Shown: positions 23,247 to 33,099 of the stretch, piece after piece
Layout of the letters: each line of letters opens with the position of its first letter
How positions within the stretch are numbered: position 1 is the first letter of the stretch
The notes under the pieces: model-generated
What the model was told of the DNA's origin: nothing
What the model saw: only the letters and a program-made list of their open reading frames with translations
Database searches by the model: none
NCBI GenBank assembly: GCA_035772405.1
Contig: JAYKKM010000310.1
Span: 305,001-369,000 of the forward strand
Length of the DNA: 64,000 nucleotides
Reading direction: 5' to 3'
Source: Chrysogorgia sp. JL179-B06
Lineage: Eukaryota; Cnidaria; Anthozoa; Scleralcyonacea; Chrysogorgiidae
Made by a program: the position numbers and the translations under genes

Positions 23247-24347
23247 ATGATGAAGTCAAATGAATATGTGCCGATGAAAACCTCTATTTACATGAGGTAC
23301 TTGTATCAAGAAAAGGGTGTTAGAGGTGGAAAGCTTTTAGAAGCATTCCCAAAGTACAGTAAAGCCACCATTTACCGTCACGCCAAATTGCCAATTGACG
23401 AAATTGATTCATTCGACAAACGGAAGCAGAACAAAGGACGTCCCAGACAGTTAACTGTTCGCGATGAACGCAACCTTGTGAGACAGTTGCGGATATGTCG
23501 AGCAACGATCGGGTCGTTCTCCGCATCGAGACTTCGAACGGCAGCTGGAATCAGTCCCGACGTCTCTCTGTGGACCGTTCGAAGAGCACTTAAAAGGAAC
23601 GGTTATTCCTATTTACAGTCCCGTAAGAAAGGACTTTTGACACGGAAGGACTTAACGCGCCGATATCGTTTTGCCTGTAAGATAAGAAGGTTGCTACCGA
23701 AGAACTTCTGGGAGAGTGGTATCAGCTTCTATCTTGACGGAACTTCCTTTGTTCACAAAACGAACCCATTTGATCAGGCACGAGCTCCAAAATCCATGGC
23801 GTGGAGGAAGCGGGGTGAAGGCCTGGCCCTGAATTGCACAAGCAAAGGGAAAAAAGCTGGTGTGGAGGGTAAAACGGTACATTTTGTTGTCTCTATCGCT
23901 TATGGCAAAGGGGTGATATCTTGCGACCAATACTTCGAACGTTTAACAGGAGAACGTTTTGCCCAGTACGTGCGCCATAATTTTCCCAGAATATTTGCAA
24001 TCAGTGCAAATCCCAAAGCTAAGCGTTTTCTTCAAGATGGCGACCCGGCCCAAAACAGTGCACTCGCAAGACACGCTTTTCAAGAAGTTGGAGCTTTCAG
24101 GTTCAGCATACCACCTCGCAGTCCGGACTTAAACCCCATTGAAAATTTATTCAACTTGGTATCGACGCAACTGGAGAAGGATGCTCTTGATATGCAGATA
24201 ACCTCCGAAAATTTTTGCCAATATTCTGAGAGAGTTAAAATGACGATGATGGACTTTCCTAAAAATACTATTGACAATATCATTAAATCTATGGACAAGC
24301 GTCTTGCAATGATAGTCAAGAAACGGGGAGAAAGATTGAAGTATTAA
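23247..24347 (+). CDS. Tc1-like DD34E transposase
   Basis: This is an intact 366-residue ORF. Residues 1-150 form the DNA-binding part: helix-turn-helix-like segments (LLEAFPKYSKATIYRHA at about 31-47; SLWTVRRALKRNGY at 107-120) around an AT-hook-like GRPR at 64-67. The RNase-H-fold catalytic part carries Asp164 (FYLDGTSF), Asp264 (FLQDGDPAQNS) and Glu299 (PDLNPIENLF); exactly 34 residues separate the second Asp and the Glu. The spacing of about 100 residues between the first two and the SPDLNPIE box are those of Tc1/IS630 enzymes, which cut and paste at TA. At 366 residues it is slightly longer than a typical Tc1 (about 340). ATG 23247 is preceded by AT-rich sequence; a second ATG follows directly. 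It converges on the Rep gene across the palindrome. Confidence 0.92.
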   Translation: MMKSNEYVPMKTSIYMRYLYQEKGVRGGKLLEAFPKYSKATIYRHAKLPIDEIDSFDKRKQNKGRPRQLTVRDERNLVRQLRICRATIGSFSASRLRTAAGISPDVSLWTVRRALKRNGYSYLQSRKKGLLTRKDLTRRYRFACKIRRLLPKNFWESGISFYLDGTSFVHKTNPFDQARAPKSMAWRKRGEGLALNCTSKGKKAGVEGKTVHFVVSIAYGKGVISCDQYFERLTGERFAQYVRHNFPRIFAISANPKAKRFLQDGDPAQNSALARHAFQEVGAFRFSIPPRSPDLNPIENLFNLVSTQLEKDALDMQITSENFCQYSERVKMTMMDFPKNTIDNIIKSMDKRLAMIVKKRGERLKY

Positions 24348-24640
24348 ATAATTTCATTGATGAATCTTTCCTCACAAATATATAGCTTTGCAAACATTCA
24401 TCAATACGCATTTGTAGAACATTTATAAGCTAGCTCACTTTATAATAACAGTTGTTCCAAAAACACTTAATAACAGTTGTTTGTTTTTTCTTGTTTTTTT
24501 CTTTCAACATAATTGTTTTTCGATAATAAATATAAGTTATGTCACAAAACCTAACGTGTACGCTCCTCTGTCCTTCCCAATAAACTGACAAAACCCAATT
24601 AAATAAAGACATATATTATATAACTCAGTTTGCACACGTC
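24348..24640. other. 3' flank of the transposase
   Basis: AT-rich. AATAAA-like strings near 24530 and 24600 may serve as polyadenylation signals. No ORF. Confidence 0.3.
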
Positions 24641-24891
24641 ACACACACGTTACACACACGTTACACCACATGTTACACCACACGTTACATAATTTTATAT
24701 AGTAAAATGTATAGACAGATGACACGTTACACACGTTACACCCAATATCCTTAAAAGGAAGAGTATACTCTTCCTTTAAAGGATATTGGGTGTAACGTGT
24801 GTAACGTGTCATCTGTCTATACATTTTACTATATAAAATTATGTAACGTGTGGTGTAACGTGTGTGTAACGTGTGTGTAACGTGACATGTA
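24641..24891. promoter_or_regulatory. Loopless palindrome with GTAACGTG iterons; candidate Rep origin
   Basis: The sequence is centred at 24765/24766 in GAGTATACTC with no spacer. Arms match almost perfectly for roughly 95 bp each (about 24670-24861) and then lose register. Each arm bears about six copies of (T)GTAACGTG or its complement CACGTTACA: pairs next to the inner stem (24723-24739 and 24790-24807) and a cluster further out. Iterated motifs beside a hairpin are the usual layout of rolling-circle and parvovirus-type Rep origins. The canonical CRESS nonamer (TAGTATTAC type) is not present; AGTATACT at the centre is only loosely similar. Origin function is inference. Confidence 0.6.
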
Positions 24892-24936
24892 TGTGGCTGC
24901 TCAATAAAGTGCCTGTTCAATAACGATCGTGATAAG

Positions 24937-26279
24937 TTAGAAGTGTTCATCTAATAACACAAGCTCCGCAAAACAGCGTGGGCATGGAGAAACATCTTTT
25001 TGCTGCGCTTGAGGAATCTTTCGGTTTAGCTCGAATACCCTCCACCTAACAGACATCATCTCGGTTTCTCGTTCGTCGATCTGTCCGTTTCTGCCGTAAT
25101 AGACGATTGGCGCGCTTGATGTGGCAAAAATTGGGATGTCATTGTCGATACATATATCGCGGGAATGTAGGTTTTTGGGGGCAGGCAAGTGTACAACGTG
25201 CCCCTCGAGAAGCAAAAGAAGATCTTTCCACGAAATGAGAGCAGAACTCCAACGAAAGTCGTTTAAGTAGATCACCTCACTCTCCTCTGATCCGACCCAG
25301 GCATATTTGTCAACAGCCGGATTCACGAACGTTTTGTACAACGCACACAGAGGATCAAAAAGGAACGTTTTTTCCACTACAAGCGCAGCCAACTAGTAGC
25401 AGATTCCTAAACTTTCCCCTTCCTTTCGTTAACAGATCTTTCATTGCCGAGCCAAACACCACAGGATGTATATTATTATTTTGCAATACCTCGCGTGCAC
25501 ACTCTATCCATTTCCCGTTGCATCCCTTAACACATTCGCCACTTCGAGCTTCATGAAGCAACTCTACTCGTGACTTTGTCTTCCTATCGACCTTGTCTTG
25601 CGCATTTTTCATGCGCCAAGTGGTATCGATGAGCTCTTGGATGACTTTCGTAGATCGACACAAAATGAAATGTGCTAAATCTTTTTTCCCTTCTGTCTTC
25701 TGTGTTTCAGCGAGGGCCAGTAGCTCATTGTAATCGTTAATTTGGTTGGAAACAAGATATTCGGACACTTCCAAATTGCTCAGACGTCGGATCTTTACGG
25801 GTTTTTCCGTAAATGAATTCATCTCTATAAGCGCGGACACACCGTTTGGTCCTTGGGGAACCGATTTCCCTAAGGTTGGGGTGGGCGGGACTCAAATACA
25901 CCTCTGTATCCTGCTTTGTTACATATTTATAGGCGGAGTAATAATTGTCGTGTCCGTTGGAAAAATGAAGTACCACGCCATGACTTTTCATCATCTTCTT
26001 CTTGACACCGTTCCAGCGTTTTGGCCCATTTAATTTCAAGGAGAGATGATAGTGCTCACCGGATGTACGTTCGTGTGCGTCTCTACAACACGCCCAGTGC
26101 TCAACATAAACTTTGGCACGTCCCTCATTGAAGTAGGCCACAACTTGCTCCCCGAAACTCTGCCTTGTCGGAAATTTTGTAAGGTCTGCCTGGCTGTACG
26201 TTACAAGGTAGGTCCTTCGTACCTGGCTAGCTGATAGTGGACGTTGGACCTGAAAATCGTCGCCATTAGGCTGTTCCAT
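24937..26279 (-). pseudogene. CRESS-type Rep: HUH endonuclease plus SF3 helicase, frameshifted
   Basis: ATG is at 26279. Segment 1 (to about 25815) holds the HUH nuclease: motif I-like YLVTYSQ at about residues 24-30, motif II HYHLSL (HYH at 76-78), and motif III YVTK with Tyr at 119. Segment 2 (open 25840-25355) continues with RRLSNLEVSEYLVSNQ and a helical linker up to the P-loop. Segment 3 (25392-24937) has Walker B-type VIYLNDF and motif C-type IPIFATSS, then a Cys-bearing tail (CPRCF). A first frame change falls near 25800-25850; a second falls in an A-run at about 25378-25384 inside the P-loop. Rep proteins nick origins and unwind DNA for rolling-circle replication. Homologues occur as single-stranded DNA virus Reps and as genome-resident copies in animals; this copy as it stands cannot make one full protein. 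Confidence 0.85.
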
Positions 26280-26807
26280 TTTATGTGAATAGAATACAAA
26301 TAAAATTAACAGCAAATATAAGTGCGTAGCTAATTTGTGAAGTTAATTTGAATATGCACAAAAGTAATTAAGTTGCTTGACATTGTTATTGAAATTTGCT
26401 TGAATGATCCGACGAAAATACGGGGTGATATTCAAACAAATGTAAAGTTTTCGTCTTACCCCAAATTAAAGTTTAGCCTGCTCCTCATTAATTATAAATA
26501 GCTTTAAAGCATCTATAAAGTTCGAATTTATCGACTTTATTCCCACAATGTTTTCATATTTTGTCGACCAGAAGTAAAGTTTATAGTAAACACAAACGAA
26601 TTTAACGATATTCGAAAAAGCCAGCCGACTCGTCCCAGTCCTCAACGCGCCATTTGGGCGAGATATCAGCCGACTAAAATGTGCAGATTTGCAGCAATGC
26701 GCCAATGTAGGTACTTACATCTGTCAAACGACCGGTATTCAGCTAGGCGTAATATTTTGGCTTGCATTCAAATTTCGGACCCTGAACCCCTACAGGTCAG
26801 AACTCAG
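26280..26807. promoter_or_regulatory. 5' region of the Rep gene
   Basis: AT-rich leader between the Rep start and the right terminal repeat. No clear TATA or initiator can be assigned and no second ORF is supported. Confidence 0.3.
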
Positions 26808-27001
26808 ACAATCAAGTGCAAAAATAATGAGACAACCTACATTTTCTACCATTATTAACATTTTTGGCCCCCTCCCCCCATATACAATGTTGAAAATATT
26901 ATTTTTCGCCAACTATTTCACTTTGCAGTGTGTTTCCAACATTGTAAATGGGGGAGGGGTGAAATAGCCCGAATGTCTCAATAATTTTTGCAACTGATTG
27001 T
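26808..27001. repeat. Right 194-bp terminal repeat
   Basis: Identical at all 194 positions to 22711-22904 and in the same orientation. The bases before it are CAG and the base after it completes TA. The inner edges of both repeats extend the inverted symmetry by TCTG (left) and CAGA (right). Confidence 0.9.
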
Positions 27002-27002
27002 A

Positions 27003-28861
27003 GGTTTAGCGAAACCGACTGGTTACCCCGTTCCAAACGTCACGGGGTTTTAAACGCGCGTTCGGAAGTTCGTTGGCATTCGACATTTATATGCTTAGTT
27101 CCAAATCTAAAACTGATCACGGCCGAGAAAAGAATGACACAATGCGGAATTTCTAATCGTCTGAAAGTAAACTGAAACCGACAGATCGTGATTTTGGACA
27201 TTGGTGGTGCCATTTGCCACAAACTACAACTCCAAACCATATTCCAAACGCCGATCACTGTTTAATCACAAACTCACTGGTTGGTTTCACAAATCAAAAG
27301 TCCGCTGTTTACACAGCACTCTACTTTTTACACCGAGAGTAATATTTGATTTTGGATGGGACGGCATACTGTCATATGTACTGTTATTGACAACGCGCGT
27401 TACTGAATAGTCGGACAAGGTCGGAACCCGAAGTGTTTAGTCGACGGTTTTTCTCATGTGGTTGGTTTTGTCGACCGCAACCTCACCGCTAAATGACCGC
27501 AACCACAGTGTTAGGTTATTTCTAGGCAGTATTGTATGTCGGTAGTTGTTTTACAAAGCATTGTTGAAAGTGTAAAGTGCAAGAACATTGAGCAACCAAC
27601 GATATTATGGCAATTAAAACCATGGTTTTTTTGTTGTTTCATATTCTTGGCCCATATTTCACAAACCTATTAAGAAAATAGTATTGCACAGCTGTGTTTT
27701 GGCGCCATAAATAACTTAAAAGCTCATTCCATATTTTTCCAACAACCGCTATTATCAAGCTATAAATGGCCGTAAATTAAAAAGAACCTGGGTCCTGCAG
27801 GAAATACTCACATTGTGTAACTTTGTTGGTATCAAAGACCAATCAATATCCACATCATGTGTCCGGTACACGAAGGAGATGCCGGAAATATACACTCAAA
27901 CACACAGAAAAATTAAACAAAATCAATCTGGCGTATTTATGCATGTATGCACCTTAAACTCTCATGCAATGAAAGTGTCTTCAAGTAACTTAAACGACAA
28001 ATTCAATTCCGTTGCGTCCAACTTGATGATTTGCACGTCGTTTAATATTTTATAACCACAAATTACGTTTGTATTAGTTACAACAACGTCTGAAAACATT
28101 TTTTTCCAACAAAGTGATTCATGTATATATATAAAAAATAAGCTGGTCTTTTAAGTCTTTTTATGTAATAATTTTATTACTTAATAGTTTAAAGGCCTTT
28201 TCCTTCTTTCTTTTGGTCACGATATAAGGTCTCATATATACATACATTTTTGGTATGTCGAAGTATTAGATTTTTTGGTTTGATATTTGTTGCAGTCAGG
28301 GTCGCATATATACGCGTTTAATATAAGGAACCTATGTTAACGTCTTTGTTGAAGTTGTACTGTTGCCTCTTCTTTGCTAGAATATTCGTGTTTGGCAGAG
28401 GTTATATTATTTCCGGTATAGTATCATCATTCATCATGGTATGGTTATTACAGCTTCGTCGTTTATGTTCCATTCAGTGTCATTACATCGCTTCTGTGAG
28501 ACAGTTCAATACCTGGATTATGTGCTGGAACAGTCTATGCGTCTATGGTCAATGATAAGAAATGGAAAATAATAAATCAGTTACTATACCTATATGATCA
28601 CTCCATATCGCTTAATTTTAAATAAGTATTGTTAATTTTAAATGAGTATACTTATATACTTATTGTGCAAGGAACTATTGAAATATACTTATTGCACAAG
28701 GTTACTCCTAAAATGTGTGAGGCATTACACTGGAAGACGGATTGCGTGGCGTGATGCAATAACAGCAAGTGAAAAATATTATATTTGTAACAAAATTTTC
28801 GGTGTAGATTTAATTTTATTTTTATAACTTTGCCATACACATTACCAACATAAATATAGAC
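27003..28861. other. No gene seen; one dispersed repeat
   Basis: 28250-28307 (GTATGTCGAAGTATTAGATT and on) recurs at 30252-30306 with few differences. Nothing else codable was found. Confidence 0.4.
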
Positions 28862-29935
28862 ATTAAGACAATAGATACGATCGTGGCTGACCCGCAGAAC
28901 GCAACAGGTGGTGCTTGAGGGAGAAAGCAGTGAGAAATCAGTCGTAAAGTTTGGAGTCCCCCAGAGGACAGTATTGGCCCCACTGTGCTTCCTAGTGTAC
29001 ATTAATGATATGGAAAATGACATCTCGAGTAATCTGAAGCTGTTTGCGGATGACACATTAATGTATGGGCTAGTGCATAGTGTTTATGATGCCATCAGCC
29101 TTCAACAAGATCTGGATAGACTGGTTGATTGGGCAAGCTGCTGGCAAATGGATTTCCATCCCTCAAAGTGTTCTACGAATTTACCCAACAATATATCCAT
29201 ATTCTATGCAGGGCAGACTTTGAAAGCCGTAGATCACCAGCTATACCTCGGGATAACGTTGGAAGAGACCCTCAATTCGAAAACTCACATTCTGAACGTA
29301 AATAACAAAGCCAATAAGACACTAGGATTTGTTAAACGTAATCTCCAAGTGCCCGGAGGGGATTAAAGCACAGGCGTATAAGTCCCTGGTAAGACCCATC
29401 CTGGAATATTCCAGCACTGTATGGGTGGAGCAAGTCCAACGACGTGTTGTGCGGTTCGCCACTAATACGTATTCAAGAGAGGAAGGATGTGTTACACATG
29501 CCTTGGAACATCTGGGATGGCCGACCTTGGAGGAGACGAGTTGCTAGACTCACGCTGATGTATAAAACACTTCATAATCATGCAGCTATGGTTATCCCAC
29601 AGTACATTCAACACCAATCATACACCAAGACTAGATTCTCCCATCCAATGAAATTCATTCCCATCCAATGAAATTCATTCCCATCCAAACACCCTGTGAC
29701 ACGTACAAATTCAGCTATTGGCCGAGAACTATCACTGACTGGAACAACTTAACACCTGAACTGCTGGCAAGTAGTACCATAAACAGCTTTAATATAGCTG
29801 TCAGTGATTATATTTATAAATCACTGTTGCTCTTGGCAAGCCCATTCTATATTATTTATATAAATTGTTTATTTCATATTGATTTAAAGCTTGTTTATAT
29901 GTCAGCCACGATTATACAAGCTATACGAATGTAGA
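28862..29935 (+). pseudogene. LINE reverse transcriptase remnant (C-terminal half)
   Basis: The plus strand reads IRSWLTRRTQQVVLEGESSE, then GVPQRTVLAPLCFLVYINDM, then LKLFADDTLMYG with the catalytic FADD box, followed by LGITLEETLNSKTHI and VRPILEYSSTVW, and ends in a WNNLTPELL block near 29745. There are two or more frame changes, one of them at a 20-bp tandem duplication (29641-29686). It is 5' truncated in the palm and style is CR1/L2-like. Confidence 0.8.
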
Positions 29936-30239
29936 TGTAGAATAGGCCGGCTAACTGCAACAGCTAGTGCCAATTACTGCAGCCCCAAAGCAAGTATAGA
30001 TTTAACAGTCACTTTAAAGATACATAACGAAATACAACATTTACTACGATACATACTAAAAGCAACACGATCGTTGGTTCGTAAGACTTCGAGCTGTGTT
30101 GCATTTTAAGCATATGCTTTTCCACGTTCGTGAGTCGTCTATGTTATGTGTTGTTAAGTGCGTTAATGTAGTAGTTGAATAGTAACTTTCTGAAGTTTGA
30201 GTTTTTTGTTGTAGTATGTTCCATGTTCTTGTTGTCTGA

Positions 30240-31130
30240 ATTGTGTATGTTTTTTGGTATGTCGAAATATTAGATTTTTTGGTTTGATATTTGTTGCAGT
30301 CAGGGTTGGATGATCTTGTTTTTTTGTGACGATGCCATGGTTAGTTTTGTAGAAAAATACAATGTCTAGGTATTCATGCCAGTATGTTAAAGGAAGGAGT
30401 TTAATCGTAAGTGTCGTTCTTCATATTTAAGGTCACAAAGGAAGGGTAGATCCAGAATGAATTTCGTCGTTGAACATGTTCAATTCTAGATATTAGTTCT
30501 ACTGACTGCAGATGCATAACCCAGCTGTGAACGGACTAGAGAAAGGTATAGTTTTCGTCGTATTGGGGAGTACTTAATGTTCTTGGTAGATCTTCTGTTA
30601 TACCCCAGCATTTTGTTGGCTCTGTTTTTCTGAGTTACTTGCTTATAAACCAAGTCCGGTTTCCTGTTGTTCACGTCACTCCCAGGTCACGTTCACAATC
30701 TGTATTCTCCAAGATGGTTTGGATACTCAATTCTAGTAAATTTTCTAGCTATATGAAGGGTTTTGCACTTTGATATGTTTAGATGCAGGCCGGCTTTGGA
30801 AGAAGATATTTCGAAGTTGCAGGGATGCTGCATCGGCTTCTAAGTTGATTTCTTTGAAGATCTTAGTGTCATCGGCGAATGCTGCTAAGTGAGAGTTTAC
30901 AACAGAGTTAGATCGATGATTACAAAAGTCACAGGTAGCAGTGTAGATGTTGCACCAAACCACTTCAGAATAGTACCTTCGAAACCAAAGTCGTGAAGAC
31001 GAAGTAGGTGCATATGACTAACCTTGTCAAATGCCTTTGACATATCGAGGTAAATCACATCAATCTGTTTCCCAAGATTTACCTGTGATAAAGCAATGTT
31101 GAGAAGGGTTGATTTGGTTGAAAACATGAT
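30240..31130 (-). pseudogene. LINE reverse transcriptase remnant
   Basis: The minus strand reads GKQIDVIYLDMSKAFDKVSH near 31070-31010, then after a gap LAAFADDTKIFKEI (FADD) near 30880, then ANKMLGYNRRSTKNIKYSPI and LYLSLVRSQLGYAS near 30600-30510. The segment normally holding GVPQGS is missing and frames change several times. It lies opposite in strand to the LINE at 28.9-29.9 kb. Confidence 0.75.
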
Positions 31131-31764
31131 CTTTAATGCTGTCGAATACTAAACGTTCCAGATGTTCATTGTTTCCTATTAAGCTTCTGAGTAAGCTTAA
31201 TAGCTCGTAAACACAAAGTCTTCATAGCCGTTGATTGTTTGACAATGAGGGCAGCTCTACTATTTCGCGAAGAAGTACGCTAGTCACATTTAGATAGACT
31301 TTTCGCAATACTCAGCTCCACAAGATCAGTTAACATATTACAACGGTCTTTAACTCTCCAAGGTTTGTTTCGTTGGTCACATAAAACCAATAAAAAGACG
31401 ACATAGACAAATCTAGCAGATAGACAATTCAACGACGCCATTTTGCTTTGCTGAAATAGTGATATACGTTCTTAAAGGGATTTTTAAATTCTACTTTCCG
31501 GACGGGATTCTCCCATGCTCCTGCAATGACATATATTTTTTCTACCTGAGGACATAATCCTACATTCGTTGTACCAAGTGCCACTAAAACGTCGTACGTG
31601 TTCCATTTGAATTTTATAATTCTGAATTCAATAATATTCATGAATAAGAACACACTGCGTCAACTCGTCATTTCAGGAGCTTTCTTTTAATGTATACCAT
31701 AGTCACCCAACTTCAAAAATAGTATTTACAAAAATTGATTATTTCCCCCTTCGATCTGTTTTGC
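31131..31764. other. No gene seen
   Basis: No supportable frame. Confidence 0.35.
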
Positions 31765-31766
31765 TT

Positions 31767-32154
31767 AATTCTTATTTTTTACCGTGGATGTCGAGTGCGA
31801 CATTTGCCGCGCCAATTCTTCTTTCGAAATCCCACTGAACTTGCCAGAATCCAATAACTGTCTGTGGCGAGACACAGCAGACTTACGTATTCTCTTCCCA
31901 GTCACAGTTCCCTTTATTGAAGGATCCAAAAATTTGGCCACTTTAGTGATACAGTTTGAAATCTGAGATGAAGGAAGAGGGTTGCCATTCACTGTGAGAA
32001 AGAAAAGAGGCTCCTCTTCCCTCTGGTTTTGTCGTTTTAGATACAAATTGGCATTGGGGACAATTGGTCTCAACTTTTCCAAATAAATTTCAGCGCACTT
32101 GTATGTGCGCTTGTCCCACGATAATTTAATAAAACCAAAAACTTTGTTTACCAC
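31767..32154 (-). pseudogene. Tyrosine-recombinase-like C-terminal fragment (Crypton or similar)
   Basis: This 129-codon minus-strand ORF reads YLEKLRPIVPNANLYLKRQN, EEPLFFLTVNGNPLPSSQIS, then TGKRIRKSAVSRHRQ, and ARQMSHSTSTVKNKN before the stop. The order (large-protein block, then a K.IRKS Arg box, then a MSHS..T His box shortly before where the catalytic Tyr would be) resembles recombinase domains of Crypton-type elements. The Tyr itself is absent because the frame stops. The upstream half was not found in frame. It is a pattern match only. Confidence 0.45.
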
Positions 32155-32499
32155 CTACCCCTTACCAAAGAAATATTGATGTATTACAAACATGCCGTCT
32201 TGTGGCGTTTTGTTAGTGCAACGTACTGCTTCAAACTCGTTGATTGTAACGTTGCACACAGTGCAAGGATGCTGTCACAGGGGTGGGAAAACGCCTTTGG
32301 GCAGGTTTGTGCCTCGAATCCCTTCTCCAGCTTAGCTGGAGGGTGGCGTTGGAGAGGGTAATTCTCGGTAACATTGTAACAAGTTAGTTGGGAGTTTAGG
32401 CTCGCCTGGGGCTGCTCTACCTATGAGACCGCTCCCGTCTTTGTGGATCTCTGGGTCCTGTAAACTGTTCCGTACTGTAAGAAGAGCATCGTCATTAAA

Positions 32500-33096
32500 T
32501 AATCTCGTAATTTAACAAACTCCGATTGCAGGTCCTTCAAATCTTCGAACCTCTTCTGATATTCATCATGTAACGAGGAATTCATCAAGATCCAAATTTA
32601 GGAGTCCATAATCTTGTCGATGGACGTCTGACCTCCGATTCGCGCATATTTCAGTGAAGGATTTCATCCAATTCGAAATCTTTCCCTAAAATTCTTTGAC
32701 GAGACAGTAGTCTTCAGGGGTGATATCCAATTCTTCCAAAAGAGTAGAGGCTCTTGTTAATAAAAAATAATAAAAAGTTAGTATAGGGTTAGTGAGGTAG
32801 GCCATAAGATGGAGGAGGTGGGTTTTCTTCATTTTCGTCCGATGAGGAATAGTCGCCTGTTAGTTTTTGCGTTTTTTGAACCGTTTTTTGAACGCTTTTG
32901 CAAGGATTCGCTGCCGCTTTGCCTTTTTGAAGGGTTTTTTGCGTTTCTCTTCTCGTTTGCATCGTCTCTCATTCTTTTTGATCTTTCTTTTAATTTGGTT
33001 CGGGTTCTGGCCTTTAAACCAATTGAGTTGTAGCTTATGCAAGAGATAAAAAATATGCAATGTTGAGTGCATTGGTACACATTTATGGTCTGTCAT
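32500..33096 (-). pseudogene. Lysine-rich and acidic coding remnant, unknown
   Basis: 33096-32860 is very basic (QIKRKIKKNERRCKREEKRK). Further along the minus strand, LLEELDITPEDYCLVKEF (32750-32690) and NWMKSFTEICANRRSDV (32670-32610) look protein-like but are split by stops. It could be the upstream ORF of the element that left the recombinase fragment. No family is recognised. Confidence 0.25.
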
Positions 33097-33099
33097 GAT

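Larger units (their letters stand above)
22712..27000. mobile_element. Composite transposon: Tc1-like transposase plus CRESS-type Rep
   Basis: A 4289-bp unit starts CAATCA and ends TGATTG, with TA at 22710-22711 and 27001-27002. Its two termini are 194-bp repeats that are identical base for base and in the same orientation. Order inside: left repeat, (AT)n tract at 22966-22995, transposase (+), iteron palindrome, Rep (-), right repeat. At the inner edges of the repeats the flanking bases are TC and GA rather than TA, so two separate MITE insertions are unlikely. The outer ends form an imperfect inverted repeat of about 26 bp. Tc1/mariner enzymes insert at TA, which fits. That the Rep travels as part of one unit is inference from the symmetry and the single target duplication. 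Confidence 0.75.

Noticed and set aside
24641..24891. Canonical geminivirus/circovirus-type stem-loop with a nonanucleotide
   Set aside because: No loop exists and no TAGTATTAC-like nonamer is present; only the hairpin-plus-iteron layout agrees.
24639..24950. Minus-strand ORF of about 100 codons rich in Thr, His and Tyr
   Set aside because: It is a by-product of the CACGTTACA repeats in the palindrome.
22711..27001. Two unrelated MITE insertions that happen to flank the transposase and Rep
   Set aside because: Each would have its own TA on both sides. TA is present only outside, and the copies are identical, so one bounded unit is the better explanation.
32829..33096. Histone-like basic protein
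   Set aside because: The frame is low-complexity Lys/Arg only, with no globular part and stops on both sides in the likely coding direction.
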